DNA of 44,783 nt from Alphaproteobacteria bacterium (GTDB lineage Bacteria > Pseudomonadota > Alphaproteobacteria > Rhodobacterales > Rhodobacteraceae). The notes beneath the pieces are model-generated. The model was not told the DNA's origin. It saw nothing but the letters and a program-made list of their open reading frames with translations, and made no database searches. Location: positions 81,135 to 125,917 of the forward strand of contig JARFTV010000004.1 in assembly GCA_029289325.1 (NCBI GenBank), in the 5' to 3' direction. How positions within the stretch are numbered: position 1 is the first letter of the stretch; each line of letters begins with the position of its first letter. Below, in pieces: positions 1-11,555 of this stretch. A program made the translations under genes and the position numbers.

Positions 1-207
1 ACCGAAAGCGAGCCGCCGCGCGTGCTGGCGCTGGAGATCGGGCCGGTGCTGGTGCTGGTCGCGATGCTGGCGGTGCTGACCTTCAAGGCCGAGGCGACGA
101 TGCGCTACATGCAGCAGACCGCCCGGGCCGTGCTGGCCCCCGCGATCTATGCCGAGGGCGTCCTTGGCGCGCCGCGCACCACCGAGACGCAGGAGGAGGC
201 GGAATGA
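1..207 (+). CDS. mrpD: Mrp/Pha Na+(K+)/H+ antiporter subunit D, C-terminal fragment
   Basis: Frame 1 is open from the window edge to a TGA at 205-207, giving the last 68 residues of a membrane protein. One hydrophobic segment (LEIGPVLVLVAMLAVLTF) is followed by an amphipathic tail. That is how subunit D of Mrp/Pha antiporters ends, and the next three genes are subunits E, F and G in canonical order, so the identity rests mainly on context. Subunit D is one of the two large NuoL/M/N-like proton-translocating subunits of this inner-membrane complex. The stop overlaps the mrpE start by four bases (ATGA), which suggests translational coupling. The body of the gene lies outside the window. Confidence 0.75.
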   Translation, partial: TESEPPRVLALEIGPVLVLVAMLAVLTFKAEATMRYMQQTARAVLAPAIYAEGVLGAPRTTETQEEAE

Positions 208-686
208 CCCGGCTGATTCCGCATCCGCTGGTGTCGCTGGCGCTGTTGCTGCTCTGGCTTCTGCTCACCCGGTTCTCGCTGGGGCACCTGGTGCTGGGAA
301 CGGCGATCGCGCTGGCCGCGGGGGCGGCCTTCGCGCGGCTGGAACCGGCAACGCCGCGGATCCGCCGGATCTGGCCGCTGGTCAGGCTGCTGGGGATCGT
401 GGGGCTGGACATCATCCGGTCGAACGCCGCCGTGGCTTGGCTGATCCTGAGCGGCAGCAACGCCCGCCGCTCGGGCTTTGTCGAAATCCCGCTGCGCCTG
501 AAGGACCCCAGCGCGCTTGCCCTGCTGTCCATGATCCTGACCGCCACGCCCGGCACCGCCTGGCTGGAATATGACCCACCCTCTGGCATCCTGCTGCTGC
601 ATGTCTTCGACCTGAAGGACCCCGAGGAATGGATGGCGCTGATCCGTGACCGCTACGAGACCCTGCTGATGGAGGCCTTCGGATGA
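204..686 (+). CDS. mrpE: Mrp/Pha cation/H+ antiporter subunit E
   Basis: The product has 160 residues, normal for MrpE. It starts with two hydrophobic segments (about residues 8-45), has a third around 62-80, and ends in a soluble domain containing [13 protein letters not shown], the conserved MrpE stretch, and a final [11 protein letters not shown]-type tail. MrpE is a small membrane subunit needed for assembly or activity of the multisubunit Na+(K+)/H+ antiporter, which serves pH and salt homeostasis. The start overlaps the mrpD stop and the stop overlaps the mrpF start (ATGA in both cases), so the genes are co-transcribed and probably coupled in translation. Confidence 0.9.
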   Translation: MTRLIPHPLVSLALLLLWLLLTRFSLGHLVLGTAIALAAGAAFARLEPATPRIRRIWPLVRLLGIVGLDIIRSNAAVAWLILSGSNARRSGFVEIPLRLKDPSALALLSMILTATPGTAWLEYDPPSGILLLHVFDLKDPEEWMALIRDRYETLLMEAFG

Positions 687-967
687 CGCTGGACAGCTTG
701 CCGTGGTTCGCCGTGACCTATGCCCAGATCGCGCTGGCGCTGGCGGCGGCCTTTGCCACCTTTCGCATCCTCGTCGGCCCGCGCGCCGAGGACCGGGTTC
801 TGGGCCTTGATACGCTGTATGTCACGGTGATGCTTCTGTTCTTCGTGACCGGGCTGCGGCTTGGGACACCCTTTCTGTTCGAGGCGGCGCTGGCAATCGC
901 GGTCGTGGGCTTCGTGTCGAACGTGGCGCTGGCCAAGTTCCTGATGCGCGGCGAGGTGATCGAATGA
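683..967 (+). CDS. mrpF: Mrp/Pha cation/H+ antiporter subunit F
   Basis: The product has 94 residues with three predicted membrane helices (about 9-27, 43-60, 64-85), the usual size and topology of MrpF. The stretch [20 protein letters not shown] between helices 1 and 2 is characteristic of the family. MrpF is a small integral membrane subunit of the Mrp antiporter. The gene overlaps mrpE upstream and mrpG downstream by four bases each. Identification is by sequence pattern plus strict E-F-G order. Confidence 0.92.
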   Translation: MTLDSLPWFAVTYAQIALALAAAFATFRILVGPRAEDRVLGLDTLYVTVMLLFFVTGLRLGTPFLFEAALAIAVVGFVSNVALAKFLMRGEVIE

Positions 968-1314
968 CCGTGCTGCAAGGACTTCCGCTCTGGCTCGCGC
1001 TTCTGGTGGCGCTGCTTCTGGTGGTGGGCAGCACGCTGACCCTGCTGGGCGCCTTCGGGCTGGTGCGGCTGCGCAGCTTCTACGACCGCATCCACGCGCC
1101 GACCTTGGGGACAAGCTGGGGGGCGGCTGCGATCCTGCTGGCTTCGATCTTCACCTGGTCCTGGCTGGAGGGCCGGGCTGTGGTGCATGAGCTTGTGGTC
1201 GGAATCCTGCTGATGTGCACCACGCCGGTCACTCTGATGCTGCTGGGCCGGACCGCCCTGCACCGCAACCGCCGCGCGGGGGTGGAGGGCGTGCCGCGGT
1301 CCTTGAAGCGGTAG
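964..1314 (+). CDS. mrpG: Mrp/Pha cation/H+ antiporter subunit G
   Basis: The product has 116 residues with three hydrophobic segments. The conserved MrpG stretch [20 protein letters not shown] is followed by TLGTSWG, which identifies subunit G. The gene is last in the mrp operon; its TAG stop (1312-1314) lies three bases from the stop of the convergent kinase gene. No terminator hairpin fits between them, so the two transcripts probably run into one another. The C-terminal tail after residue 98 is short and basic, as is common in the family. Confidence 0.92.
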   Translation: MTVLQGLPLWLALLVALLLVVGSTLTLLGAFGLVRLRSFYDRIHAPTLGTSWGAAAILLASIFTWSWLEGRAVVHELVVGILLMCTTPVTLMLLGRTALHRNRRAGVEGVPRSLKR

Positions 1315-1317
1315 CGA

Positions 1318-2346
1318 TCAGATCCCCGTCTGGCAGACCGCAGGCTCCACCCGCCGGGGCCGGGATGGGGCAACCGGGTGCGGCGCGCCTGCGCCGGCCT
1401 GTCCGGGCGTGGCTTCGTCCTGCGCGGCGTCCAGCGCGGCCAGCCAGTCGCGGGCCGAGGCATAGCGCGCCGCCGCGCGGACCGAGAGCGCCCGGTCGAT
1501 GCTGGCAAGGAAGGCCGCGGGATAGCGTGGATCCGTCCCCGCAAGGGGGGCAAGCGGGTCAGCCAGCCCGTCGATCCGGGCGGTGCGGCGCGACTGGCTG
1601 TCAACCGGCACCTTGCCACGGATCGCCAGATAAAGCGTCGCACCAAGGGCATAGATGTCCGCCTGCGGGCCAAGCGCGGCGCGGGGGGTGTAAAGCTCGG
1701 GCGGGGAATAGCCGTCCTTGACCATGGTAAAACCGTCATGCGGTTCGCTGACCCCACGGACACAGCGGCGGGCCGAGCCGAAGTCGATCAGGACCGGCGT
1801 GCCCTGAGGCGTCACGCAGACATTGTCCGGCGAGATGTCACAATGCAGAAGGCCCTGGGCATGGACATGGACCAGTGCCGAAACCAGCTGCCGGGCAAGC
1901 TGCACGACCTGATCGGGCGTCAGGCGATCCGGCGCCGTTTCGGCCAGCTGCTGCAAGTCGGTGCCGGAGACGCGGTCCAGCACCAGATAGGCGGTGCCGT
2001 TTTCCTGGAACGCCTCCAGCGCGCGGACGATGTTCGGATGCGACAGGCAGTCGAGCGCCGAAGCCTCATCCAGTAGAGAGCGCATGACGCGGGCGTGGCT
2101 TTGGCGCTGCATTTCGGACCGGCAGAGCACCTGGCTTTGGCTGCGGCGGTTGAAGGCGGGGACGAAACATTCCTTGACCACGACCTCACGGCCAGAGGCA
2201 TCGCGCGCGAGATAGGTATTCCCGAAACCGCCGCTGCACAGGAAGGACCGGATGCCGTACCGCCCCCCCTGCAACCGGGTGCCCGGCATCAGGACATCGT
2301 CCAGTTCGGCGCGCGTGTCGGTCTGGGTCCGTATTCCGAGTTTCAT
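1318..2346 (-). CDS. Serine/threonine protein kinase (Hanks type), soluble
   Basis: The product has 342 residues when started at ATG 2346, which has a GGGGGG purine run nine bases upstream; the frame stays open to 2502 but that extension is not kinase-like. Kinase features in order are a glycine loop SGGFGNTYLA (38-47), ATP-site lysine K58 (VVVKE), candidate helix-C glutamate E94, catalytic loop HCDISPDN (168-175; D170, N175), DFG (188-190) and a PPELY motif (215-219) in place of APE. The HCD form makes it a non-RD kinase. The last 30 residues are Pro/Ala-rich; no membrane helix or sensor domain follows. Its substrate is unknown. There is no phosphatase next to it, but a PP2C/FHA gene pair lies about 18 kb away (19800-21681), so a functional pairing is possible but unproven. 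Confidence 0.88.
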   Translation of the reverse strand: MKLGIRTQTDTRAELDDVLMPGTRLQGGRYGIRSFLCSGGFGNTYLARDASGREVVVKECFVPAFNRRSQSQVLCRSEMQRQSHARVMRSLLDEASALDCLSHPNIVRALEAFQENGTAYLVLDRVSGTDLQQLAETAPDRLTPDQVVQLARQLVSALVHVHAQGLLHCDISPDNVCVTPQGTPVLIDFGSARRCVRGVSEPHDGFTMVKDGYSPPELYTPRAALGPQADIYALGATLYLAIRGKVPVDSQSRRTARIDGLADPLAPLAGTDPRYPAAFLASIDRALSVRAAARYASARDWLAALDAAQDEATPGQAGAGAPHPVAPSRPRRVEPAVCQTGI

Positions 2347-2549
2347 CTGTTTCAGCCCCCCAGCAGAAACCGCCCGACCCATCGACCGCACACCGCCGAG
2401 TCCGGGACAGCTTTGACGATAAAGCCGCAACCATCGCGTGCAACTTTTTTCCCGCAGCACTGCAGCGGGAAATAGAGAAGGTTTGAGTGGTATCCGAAAC
2501 AACCCGGAATTGCATGCACAAATGCAACAGTGTCAGGCAGTCGGCAGGA

Positions 2550-2576
2550 GGATCTGCCTGAAATTCAGGCAGATCC
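2550..2576 (-). terminator. Palindromic hairpin just downstream of ftsK
   Basis: A perfect inverted repeat, GGATCTGCCTGAA (2550-2562) and its complement (2564-2576), begins eight bases beyond the ftsK stop codon at 2584. The realistic hairpin is about 11 bp with a five-base loop. No clear U-tract follows on the minus strand, so it may be a weak terminator or a 3'-end stabiliser. The 237-base gap to the kinase start is otherwise AT-richer than the coding DNA and may carry the kinase promoter. Confidence 0.5.
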
Positions 2577-2583
2577 GGGGGAA

Positions 2584-5571
<2,988 letters not shown>

Positions 5572-5578
5572 CAGTCCC

Positions 5579-6757
5579 TCACCGATAGAGGCAGTCGCGG
5601 AGCATGGTCAGCCCGCGCTGCGTTTCTTCTGGCGTGGCGACCAGCGCCACGCGGATATAGCCCTTGCCGGGGTTCTGCCCGCCCGCATCGCGCGAAAGGT
5701 AGGCGCCAGGCAGGACCCGCACCCCCGTCTCGCGCCAGAGGCGAAGCGCCGCCTGTTCTCCGTCGTCCACCGGCAGCCAGAGGAAGAAGCCCCCGTCCGG
5801 TGCCTGATAGCCCTGCACGCCCGCGAAAATGCGGTCGGCGCCCTGGAACTTCTGCTGATACAGCGCACGGCTGGCGGTCACGTGCCCCTCATCGGCCCAG
5901 GCCGCCTCGGCCACCCGTTGCAGCGGCAGGGGCAGCGGCGCGCCGGCAAAGCTGCGCAGCTGGCGGATGCGCTTCATGCTCTCGGGCCCGGCGGCGACAA
6001 AGCCGGAGCGGAGGCCGGGAAGATTGGAGCGTTTGGACAGCGAGTGGAAGACGACCACGCGCTCCGGGTCGGCGCCTTGGGCGGCTGCGACCTGCAACAG
6101 GCCGGGCGGCGGCGCCTCGCGCCAGATCTCGGAATAGCATTCGTCGGCAAGGACGGTGAAATCGTGCTTTTCCGCCAGCGCGAGGAGGTCGGCCAGATAG
6201 TCGGCCGAGGCGACGGCGCCCTGCGGATTGGCGGGCGAGCAGATATAGGCGATGGCCACGCGGTCCAGCACCTGCTTCGGCAGGCTGCCGTAATCAGGCA
6301 GAAAGCCGGTGGCGGCGGTGGCGGGGACGTAGACAGGCTCGGCCCCCACGGTCAGCGCGGCCACGGCATAGACCTGGTAGAAGGGGTTGGGCATCAGCAC
6401 GACGGGGCGCTGGCCGTTCTTCGTTTCCGGGCAAAGCGCGATGCAGGCGTTGAACAGCCCCTCGCGCGTGCCGTTCAGGACCATGAGCCTGTCCTCGGGG
6501 AGGGCCACGCCGTAGCGGCGGGCGATCCAGGCGGAAATGGCGCCCAGAAGCTCGGGCGTGCCGTCGTTCGGCGGGTAGACCCCGAAGCCGGAGAGGTTGG
6601 CGGCAAGGATGGGGCCGACGAAATCGGGCATGGCATGGCGCGGCTCGCCGATGGTCATGGCGATGGGTTCGCCGCCGGGCGCGTGCATGTCGAGTAGCTT
6701 CCGCAGACGCGGAAACGCGTACTCTGGCAGGTTCGAGAACCGCTCAGGGAATGCCAT
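5579..6757 (-). CDS. dapC: PLP-dependent aminotransferase, N-succinyldiaminopimelate aminotransferase (DapC) type
   Basis: The product has 392 residues. The start at ATG 6757 is chosen because GAGG lies nine bases upstream and the N-terminus [16 protein letters not shown] matches the DapC pattern; the frame runs on to 7069 without family-like sequence. Fold type I landmarks are N177 in CSPANPQG, D205 in ADECYSEIW and the PLP-binding lysine K242 in [15 protein letters not shown], the last a near-exact DapC signature. The C-terminal [13 protein letters not shown] is also DapC-like. The reaction is transamination of N-succinyl-2-amino-6-oxopimelate with glutamate in lysine and meso-diaminopimelate synthesis. 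Pairing with ftsK fits a cell-wall/division context. Another class I substrate cannot be excluded from sequence alone. Confidence 0.85.
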   Translation of the reverse strand: MAFPERFSNLPEYAFPRLRKLLDMHAPGGEPIAMTIGEPRHAMPDFVGPILAANLSGFGVYPPNDGTPELLGAISAWIARRYGVALPEDRLMVLNGTREGLFNACIALCPETKNGQRPVVLMPNPFYQVYAVAALTVGAEPVYVPATAATGFLPDYGSLPKQVLDRVAIAYICSPANPQGAVASADYLADLLALAEKHDFTVLADECYSEIWREAPPPGLLQVAAAQGADPERVVVFHSLSKRSNLPGLRSGFVAAGPESMKRIRQLRSFAGAPLPLPLQRVAEAAWADEGHVTASRALYQQKFQGADRIFAGVQGYQAPDGGFFLWLPVDDGEQAALRLWRETGVRVLPGAYLSRDAGGQNPGKGYIRVALVATPEETQRGLTMLRDCLYR

Positions 6758-6890
6758 TACTGCCTCAAGGTAGGGGTCTGAACGCCCCATTTCGGGGCAA
6801 GATAGCCGGGTGCCGCGCGCAGGTCCAGAAAAACCAACAGGGTGAGGGGGTTGGGCGCCGGGGTTTGTGGCTTTCCGGCACAATCGGGCG

Positions 6891-6955
6891 GTGGGCGAAT
6901 CGCCCACCCTACGGGACGTGGCGCAGGCGTAGGGTGGGCGGTGCGCCCGCCCTAC
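6891..6955. repeat. Two adjacent GTAGGGTGGGC-type palindromes
   Basis: First palindrome: GTGGGCG-AAT-CGCCCAC (6891-6907), followed by CCTAC. Second: GTAGGGTGGGCG (6929-6940), three-base loop, CGCCCGCCCTAC (6944-6955), a 12-bp stem with one G-T pair. The second overlaps the TAG stop codon of the amidase gene (6952-6954). A related element is at 9741-9768, so this looks like a dispersed REP-like family. It may also act as a 3' end for the amidase transcript. Confidence 0.7.
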
Positions 6956-8283
6956 CTGAGGGCAAGCTCTGCCGCCTGCCCAAGGCGCAACAGCCGCGAC
7001 TCCTGTCCCGGCCCCGCCATCAGGCTGATCCCGCAGGACGGCTGCGAGGTCGGCAGCGTCAGCGCGCAAAGCCCCAGCAGATTGCCGATCCGCGTGTTGC
7101 GCAGCGCCAGCAGGTTCTCGGTCACGTAATAGGCGTCGTCGGTCATCAGCCGGTCCACCTCCGGCGGCAGGATGGGGGAGGTCGGAACCAGGACCGCGTC
7201 GAACACCGCCGTCCGCGCGGCCCAGGCCGCCCGCAGCGCATGCATCCGCCGCCAGCCCGCGACATAATCCGTCGCGGCCACATCGGCGCCGGAGCGGAAG
7301 CGGTCGAGGATCCGGGGGAACATCTTTTCCGGCGCCTTCTCGATGGTCTCGCGCCAGATCCCGTAAGCCTCGGAGGTAAAGAGAACCCCCGCGAGGCCCA
7401 GCGCCTCGGCCACCTCGGGCGCCTGGATGCGGGTGATCTTCGCCCCGGCCCGGCCGAGCCTGGCCACGGCGTCATCGAAACCTTGCGCCGGGCGGTCGCG
7501 AAGGTCCTCCAGCGCCACGGTTTCCAGAACCGCGAATTGCGCGCCGGAAAGGCTCGCCCCGGTCAGATCGGCGGCGCGGTCGCCGCCGAGCGCGGCAAGC
7601 AGATGGGCGCAATCCTCGACCGACCGGGCCAGCGGGCCGATGGTGTCGAAGGTCTCGCACAGGGGCACGGTCCCGGCCATAGGCAGGCTGCCATGGGTGG
7701 TCTTGAGGCCGACCAGATCGTTCCAGGCCGCGGGGATGCGCACCGATCCCCCGGTGTCCGACCCGATCGCCGCCGGGGCAAGGCCGAAAGCCACCGAGGC
7801 CGCCGCGCCCGAGGAGGATCCTCCGGGCACGGCCCTGTCGTCGTTCAGGCAGGGCGGCGTCCCGGTGACCGGGTTGAGGCCAAGGCCCGAGAAGGCCAGT
7901 TCCGACATGTGGGTCTTGCCCAGACAGACGAGGCCCCGCAGCGTCGCGGTCTCCAGCACCGCCGCATCGCGGGAGGGCGTGCGGTGTTTCAAGAGGGCCG
8001 AGCCCGCCTCGGTCGCCACCCCTGCCGTGTCGAAAAGGTCCTTCCAGCTGACCGGGACCCCGTCGAGAAGGCCCCGGCGGAGCCCGGCCTTGGCCCGCGA
8101 GGCCGCAGCCATCGCCTCGCCCCGGGCGCGCTCGGGGGTCGCGCGGGCGTAGATGCGGGGGGCGAGCGGGTGGCTTTCGATCGCGTCAAGGAAGGCCTCG
8201 GCCAGTTCGACCGGATGGATCCGGCCCTTGTCGATCTCGCGCCCCAGTTCTGCGGCAGTCAGGTTGGCCCAGGTTGCGGTCAT
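6952..8283 (-). CDS. Amidase-signature family hydrolase
   Basis: The product has 443 residues from ATG 8283, which follows a strong GGGGGAAG ribosome site; the frame extends to 8421 without support. Amidase-signature catalytic residues are all present: K81 (SWKDLF), cis-Ser S156 in GGSSSGAAA and the nucleophile S180 in GSDTGGSVRIPAA. The family cleaves amide bonds in varied small molecules and includes GatA. This protein is slightly shorter than GatA and has no gatB/gatC beside it, so it is more likely a catabolic or scavenging amidase of unknown substrate. It has no signal peptide, so it should be cytoplasmic. The dapC gene follows after about 195 bases, a gap filled by the repeats at 6891-6955, so co-transcription is uncertain. 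Confidence 0.88.
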   Translation of the reverse strand: MTATWANLTAAELGREIDKGRIHPVELAEAFLDAIESHPLAPRIYARATPERARGEAMAAASRAKAGLRRGLLDGVPVSWKDLFDTAGVATEAGSALLKHRTPSRDAAVLETATLRGLVCLGKTHMSELAFSGLGLNPVTGTPPCLNDDRAVPGGSSSGAAASVAFGLAPAAIGSDTGGSVRIPAAWNDLVGLKTTHGSLPMAGTVPLCETFDTIGPLARSVEDCAHLLAALGGDRAADLTGASLSGAQFAVLETVALEDLRDRPAQGFDDAVARLGRAGAKITRIQAPEVAEALGLAGVLFTSEAYGIWRETIEKAPEKMFPRILDRFRSGADVAATDYVAGWRRMHALRAAWAARTAVFDAVLVPTSPILPPEVDRLMTDDAYYVTENLLALRNTRIGNLLGLCALTLPTSQPSCGISLMAGPGQESRLLRLGQAAELALR

Positions 8284-8360
8284 GTCTTCCCCCGTTTTGC
8301 CGCGACGGTAGCGGCTTGGCGACGCATGGACAATCGGGCCGTGCGGGGTATGTAGGGAGC

Positions 8361-9590
8361 ATGAGTTGGGACACCGATATCCTGATCGCGGGCGGGGGGC
8401 TGAATGGCCCGGCCCAGGCACTTGCGCTGGCGCAGGGCGGGTTCCGGGTGACGGTGGTTGACGCCCGCCCGGCCCCTGACCGGGCGGAGACGGGGTTCGA
8501 CGGGCGGGCCTATGCGCTGGCCGTGGCCTCGGTGCGCCTCTTGAAGACGATCGGGGTCTGGAGCGCGGTGGCCGAGAAGGCGCAGCCGATCCTTGAAATC
8601 AAGGCCAGCGACGGCCGCGCAGGCGAGGGGGCGGCGCCGTTCTTCCTGCATTTCGACGCGGCCGAGATCGAGGAAGGCCCGATGGGCCACATGCTGGAGG
8701 ACCGCTTCCTGTATGCCGCCTTCCTTGCAGCGATGCGGGCCGCGCCGGGCATCACCCTGCTGTCGGGCGAGACTGTCGTCGGACAGGAGGTTTCAACCTC
8801 GGGCGTGACCGTGCGGCTGGCCTCGGGGCGAGAGCTGACTGCCGGCCTGCTGGTCGGCTGCGATGGGCGCGGCTCGGGCGTGGCAACGCGGGCGGGGATC
8901 AAGCGGGTGGGCTGGGGCTATGGCCAGACCGCGCTGGTCACGGCGATCCAGCATGAGAAGGACCATGAGGGGATCGCGCAGCAGTTCTTCATGCCCTCGG
9001 GTCCGCTGGCGATCCTGCCCCTGAAGGGCGGCCACCACTCCAGCATCGTCTGGAGCGAGACGGATGACGTGGCGGCGGCGATCCAGGCCCTGCCGGATGA
9101 CCAGTATCTGGAGGCGCTGCGGCCGCGGTTCGGGGATTTCCTGGGCGAGATCAGCCTTGCCGGGGCGCGGTTCACCTATCCGCTGTCGCTGTCGCTGGCC
9201 GAACGGTTCGTGGCCGACCGGGTCGCGCTGGTCGGCGATGCGGCGCATGGGGTGCATCCGATTGCCGGGCAGGGGTTGAACCTGGGCCTGCGGGATGTGG
9301 CGGCGTTGGCGGAGGTGCTGATCCTCGCGCGGCGGCGGGGGGAGGATGTGGGCTCTCCGGTCGCGCTGGAGGAGTACCAGCGGTGGCGGCGGTTCGATGC
9401 GACGGCGCTGGCGCTGGGAATGGATGCGGTGAACCGGGTCTTTTCCACCGATAACCCGGTCCTGCGGCTGGGGCGGGATCTTGGGATGGGTCTCGTCTCG
9501 GCGCTGCCCGGCCTGCGGCGGGGGTTCATCCGGCAGGCGGCCGGGCTGACCGGGGAGCTACCCAAACTACTGGCCGGAAAGCCGATCTGA
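8361..9590 (+). CDS. UbiH/UbiF-family FAD-dependent hydroxylase
   Basis: The product has 409 residues from ATG 8361 (GGGAG just upstream). An N-terminal dinucleotide fold (DILIAGGGLNGPAQALAL, G11-G16) binds FAD and ends in the acidic VVDARP. The second FAD motif LVGDAAHGVHPIAGQGLN lies near residue 290, with GLNLGLRD following. This is the class A flavoprotein monooxygenase pattern of ubiquinone ring hydroxylases. It probably hydroxylates a polyprenylated phenol in ubiquinone synthesis, but alphaproteobacterial members differ in which ring carbon they attack, so no specific Ubi letter is given. It is divergent from the amidase (77-base gap). The ubiquinone-tail synthase gene lies at 18648, not in the same operon. 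Confidence 0.88.
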   Translation: MSWDTDILIAGGGLNGPAQALALAQGGFRVTVVDARPAPDRAETGFDGRAYALAVASVRLLKTIGVWSAVAEKAQPILEIKASDGRAGEGAAPFFLHFDAAEIEEGPMGHMLEDRFLYAAFLAAMRAAPGITLLSGETVVGQEVSTSGVTVRLASGRELTAGLLVGCDGRGSGVATRAGIKRVGWGYGQTALVTAIQHEKDHEGIAQQFFMPSGPLAILPLKGGHHSSIVWSETDDVAAAIQALPDDQYLEALRPRFGDFLGEISLAGARFTYPLSLSLAERFVADRVALVGDAAHGVHPIAGQGLNLGLRDVAALAEVLILARRRGEDVGSPVALEEYQRWRRFDATALALGMDAVNRVFSTDNPVLRLGRDLGMGLVSALPGLRRGFIRQAAGLTGELPKLLAGKPI

Positions 9591-9596
9591 GGTGGG

Positions 9597-9660
9597 CTGT
9601 CCACGGTGGACAAACGCGAGGTTCCAAGCGATTCCAATGGCTTGTGCGCAGGCGTTAGGA
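9597..9660 (+). repeat. Copy 1 of a dispersed element starting with GTCCAC-G-GTGGAC
   Basis: Seven bases after the hydroxylase stop there is a perfect palindrome (GTCCACGGTGGAC, 9599-9611), followed about 35 bases on by AATGGCTTGTGCGCAGGCG and TTA. A matching arrangement occurs at 44312-44375 downstream of flgI. The shared pattern is CTGTCCACGSTGGAC, then AAxGGxTTGxxCGxxGGCGTTA. Function is unknown. Confidence 0.45.
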
Positions 9661-9740
9661 GTTTCTTAATCTTTGGAGCTGCCCGCGCCGGGACCCTGAT
9701 AAAGGGAGCGGGGAAACAGGGTTTGACTGCCGGGTCGCAG

Positions 9741-9768
9741 GTAGGGTGGGCGATATTGCGAACCCTAC
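9741..9768. repeat. GTAGGGTGGGC-type palindrome
   Basis: GTAGGGTGGGCGATATTGCG followed by AACCCTAC. The outer arms GTAGGGT (9741-9747) and ACCCTAC (9762-9768) are perfectly complementary. The left arm matches the elements at 6891-6955. It lies between the convergent hydroxylase and Trm112 genes and could end transcription from either side. Confidence 0.6.
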
Positions 9769-9783
9769 GCCGGGGGCACGGGG

Positions 9784-9960
9784 TCAGTCCAGCTCGCGCG
9801 CCTCGCTGACCAGCATCACCGGGATGCCATCGCGGATCGGGAAGGCGAGGTGGGCGGCCTTGGAGATCAGCTCTTGCTTCTCGGCGTCGTAGGTCAGGAT
9901 CGCATGGGTCACCGGGCAGACCAGCGCCTCAAGCATCCGACGGTCGGCTGGTTCGGTCAT
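9784..9960 (-). CDS. Trm112-family small protein
   Basis: A 58-residue protein read on the minus strand from ATG 9960 to TGA 9784. It contains [17 protein letters not shown], then [20 protein letters not shown], the Trm112/YcaR signature in which a single CP(V/L) motif and [10 protein letters not shown] are conserved. Bacterial members are thought to be small chaperone-like partners; eukaryotic Trm112 activates methyltransferases. No zinc-binding second cysteine pair is present, as usual for the bacterial form. The start overlaps the stop of the LON-domain gene (ATGA), so it is the last gene of the thioredoxin-LON-Trm112 operon, a grouping I recall as common in Rhodobacterales. Confidence 0.9.
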   Translation of the reverse strand: MTEPADRRMLEALVCPVTHAILTYDAEKQELISKAAHLAFPIRDGIPVMLVSEARELD

Positions 9961-10598
9961 TGCAGGGTTTCCTCGTCCGAGCCGCCGCGCAGGGCGAATT
10001 CGATCAGCGTCACCAGCGTTTCGCGCCGGGTGTCCAGCGTGGGCGCCTCAAGCAGGGCCTGCTTGTCCTCGGGCGTGAAGGGGCAGAGCATGGACAGCGA
10101 GTTGATCAACAGCTCCGGCTCGGCCTCCTTGAGACTGTCCCAGTCGGTGGAGAGGTTCATCTTCACGAAATAGCGGCCGAGAAGCGCCATGAACTCGCCC
10201 CGGCGGAATCCGGGATCGTCCTCGACCGGGCCAAGGTCGCGGGCGAAGGGCGCCCAGTCCACCAGGCAGCGGCGGTAGGGGGTAAACCCCTGCACCTCGT
10301 CGCGCACGCGGTAGCGCGAGATGCCGGAGAGGGTGATCATGTAGCGCCCGTCCTCGGTCTCGGAAAAGCCGGTCAGGCGGCCGGCGCACCCGATGGCCTG
10401 CAGGCGCTTTTCGCCGGCCGGCGTCTCGCGCGGCTGGATCATGCCGATCAGCCGGTGCTTGGTCTTCAGGCAATCCTCGATCATCGCCAGATAGCGCGGT
10501 TCAAAGATATGCAGGGGCAGGCGCGCCCGGGGGAGCATCAGGGCTCCGGGCAGCGGGAAGACCGGAATCATGTCCGGCAGGTCGGCGGCGCTGATCAT
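9957..10598 (-). CDS. LON N-terminal (substrate-binding) domain protein
   Basis: The product has 213 residues from ATG 10598, beginning close to the domain sequence [20 protein letters not shown] and [10 protein letters not shown]. The rest of the ORF up to 10739 lies inside the upstream thioredoxin gene and is not domain-like. The protein consists only of the LON substrate-recognition domain (beta-rich half about 10-115, helical half to the end) and lacks the ATPase and protease domains. Such stand-alone LON-domain proteins have no settled function; a role in recognising damaged proteins is inferred from family. It follows the thioredoxin stop by 26 bases and no strong Shine-Dalgarno is visible, so it may depend on coupling. 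Confidence 0.88.
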   Translation of the reverse strand: MISAADLPDMIPVFPLPGALMLPRARLPLHIFEPRYLAMIEDCLKTKHRLIGMIQPRETPAGEKRLQAIGCAGRLTGFSETEDGRYMITLSGISRYRVRDEVQGFTPYRRCLVDWAPFARDLGPVEDDPGFRRGEFMALLGRYFVKMNLSTDWDSLKEAEPELLINSLSMLCPFTPEDKQALLEAPTLDTRRETLVTLIEFALRGGSDEETLQ

Positions 10599-10624
10599 GG
10601 TGATGAGGTAGCCCGGCCGGGGGG

Positions 10625-11527
10625 TCAGGCAAATATCATCGAGGAGAGGCGGCGGCGACCGGCCAGAACAATCGGGTCCTGCGGTTTCAGCGCGTCGAAG
10701 ATGGTGAAGAGCTGCGCCTTGGCGGCGCCGTCGTTCCATTCCCGGTCGCGGCGGAAGAGTTCCAGCAGCTGATCGACGGCCTCTTGCGGATTTCCGGCGG
10801 CCAGAAGCGCGGCGGCGAGATCAAAGCGGGCCTGGTGGTCGTTCGGGTTGGCCTCGACGGCGGCGCGAAGCTCGGCCTCCGGCCCGGCATTGGCGGCCTG
10901 TCGAGCCAGTTCCAGCTGCGCGCGGGCTGCGTCGAGTTCCTTGGACTTTGCCACCTTGTCGGGGGCGGCGGTGATGAAACCTTCGGCCTGGTCGAGGTTG
11001 CCGAGCGCGATATGGGCGCGGACGAGACCGGCATAGGCGGCGGGATTCTCGGGCTCTTCCCCAAGGATGGCGGCGAAGGTTTCGGCGGCATCGACGGCCG
11101 CGCCTTCGTTCAACATCTCCTCGGCCGCCTGAATGGCGTCGGCAAGGCCGCCGTCCCCGGCAAGAGCCGAGACACGCTCGATGAAGGCCTTGAGTTCGGA
11201 GGCCGGGACAGCGCCCTGGAAGCCGTCAACGGGTTGGCCCTGCCAGAAGGCATAGACGGTGGGGATCGACTGGATGCGCAGCTGGGCCGCGATGCGCTGG
11301 TTCTGGTCGACATCGACCTTGACCATGCGGACCTTGCCCTTGGCGGCGGTCACTGCGGATTCCAGCATCGGGCCAAGCGTCTTGCACGGGCCGCACCAGG
11401 TGGCCCAGAAATCGACGATGACCGGAACCTCGCGGCTGGCCTCGATCACGTCGGCCATGAAACTGGCCTCGGTCGTGTCCTTGATCAGGTTGGCATCGGC
11501 TTTCGGTTGTTCGCCCAGACCCAGCAT
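10625..11527 (-). CDS. cnoX: Thioredoxin-TPR protein, CnoX (YbbN) type
   Basis: The product has 300 residues. The thioredoxin domain (about 15-120) has the active site WCGPC (C45, C48) and the cis-proline loop RIQSIPTVYAF. The remainder (about 130-300) is made of tetratricopeptide-like helices (for example NPAAYAGLVRAHIALGNLDQ). This arrangement defines CnoX/YbbN, a chaperone with links to GroEL and DnaK. The intact CxxC means it may also be redox active, as reported for Caulobacter, unlike E. coli YbbN where the motif is SQHC. It begins 28 bases after tag and is followed by the LON-domain gene, consistent with a protein-quality-control operon. Confidence 0.85.
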   Translation of the reverse strand: MLGLGEQPKADANLIKDTTEASFMADVIEASREVPVIVDFWATWCGPCKTLGPMLESAVTAAKGKVRMVKVDVDQNQRIAAQLRIQSIPTVYAFWQGQPVDGFQGAVPASELKAFIERVSALAGDGGLADAIQAAEEMLNEGAAVDAAETFAAILGEEPENPAAYAGLVRAHIALGNLDQAEGFITAAPDKVAKSKELDAARAQLELARQAANAGPEAELRAAVEANPNDHQARFDLAAALLAAGNPQEAVDQLLELFRRDREWNDGAAKAQLFTIFDALKPQDPIVLAGRRRLSSMIFA

Positions 11528-11555
11528 GGTCGCCCCCTTGCGGTTTGTCTGGCGC

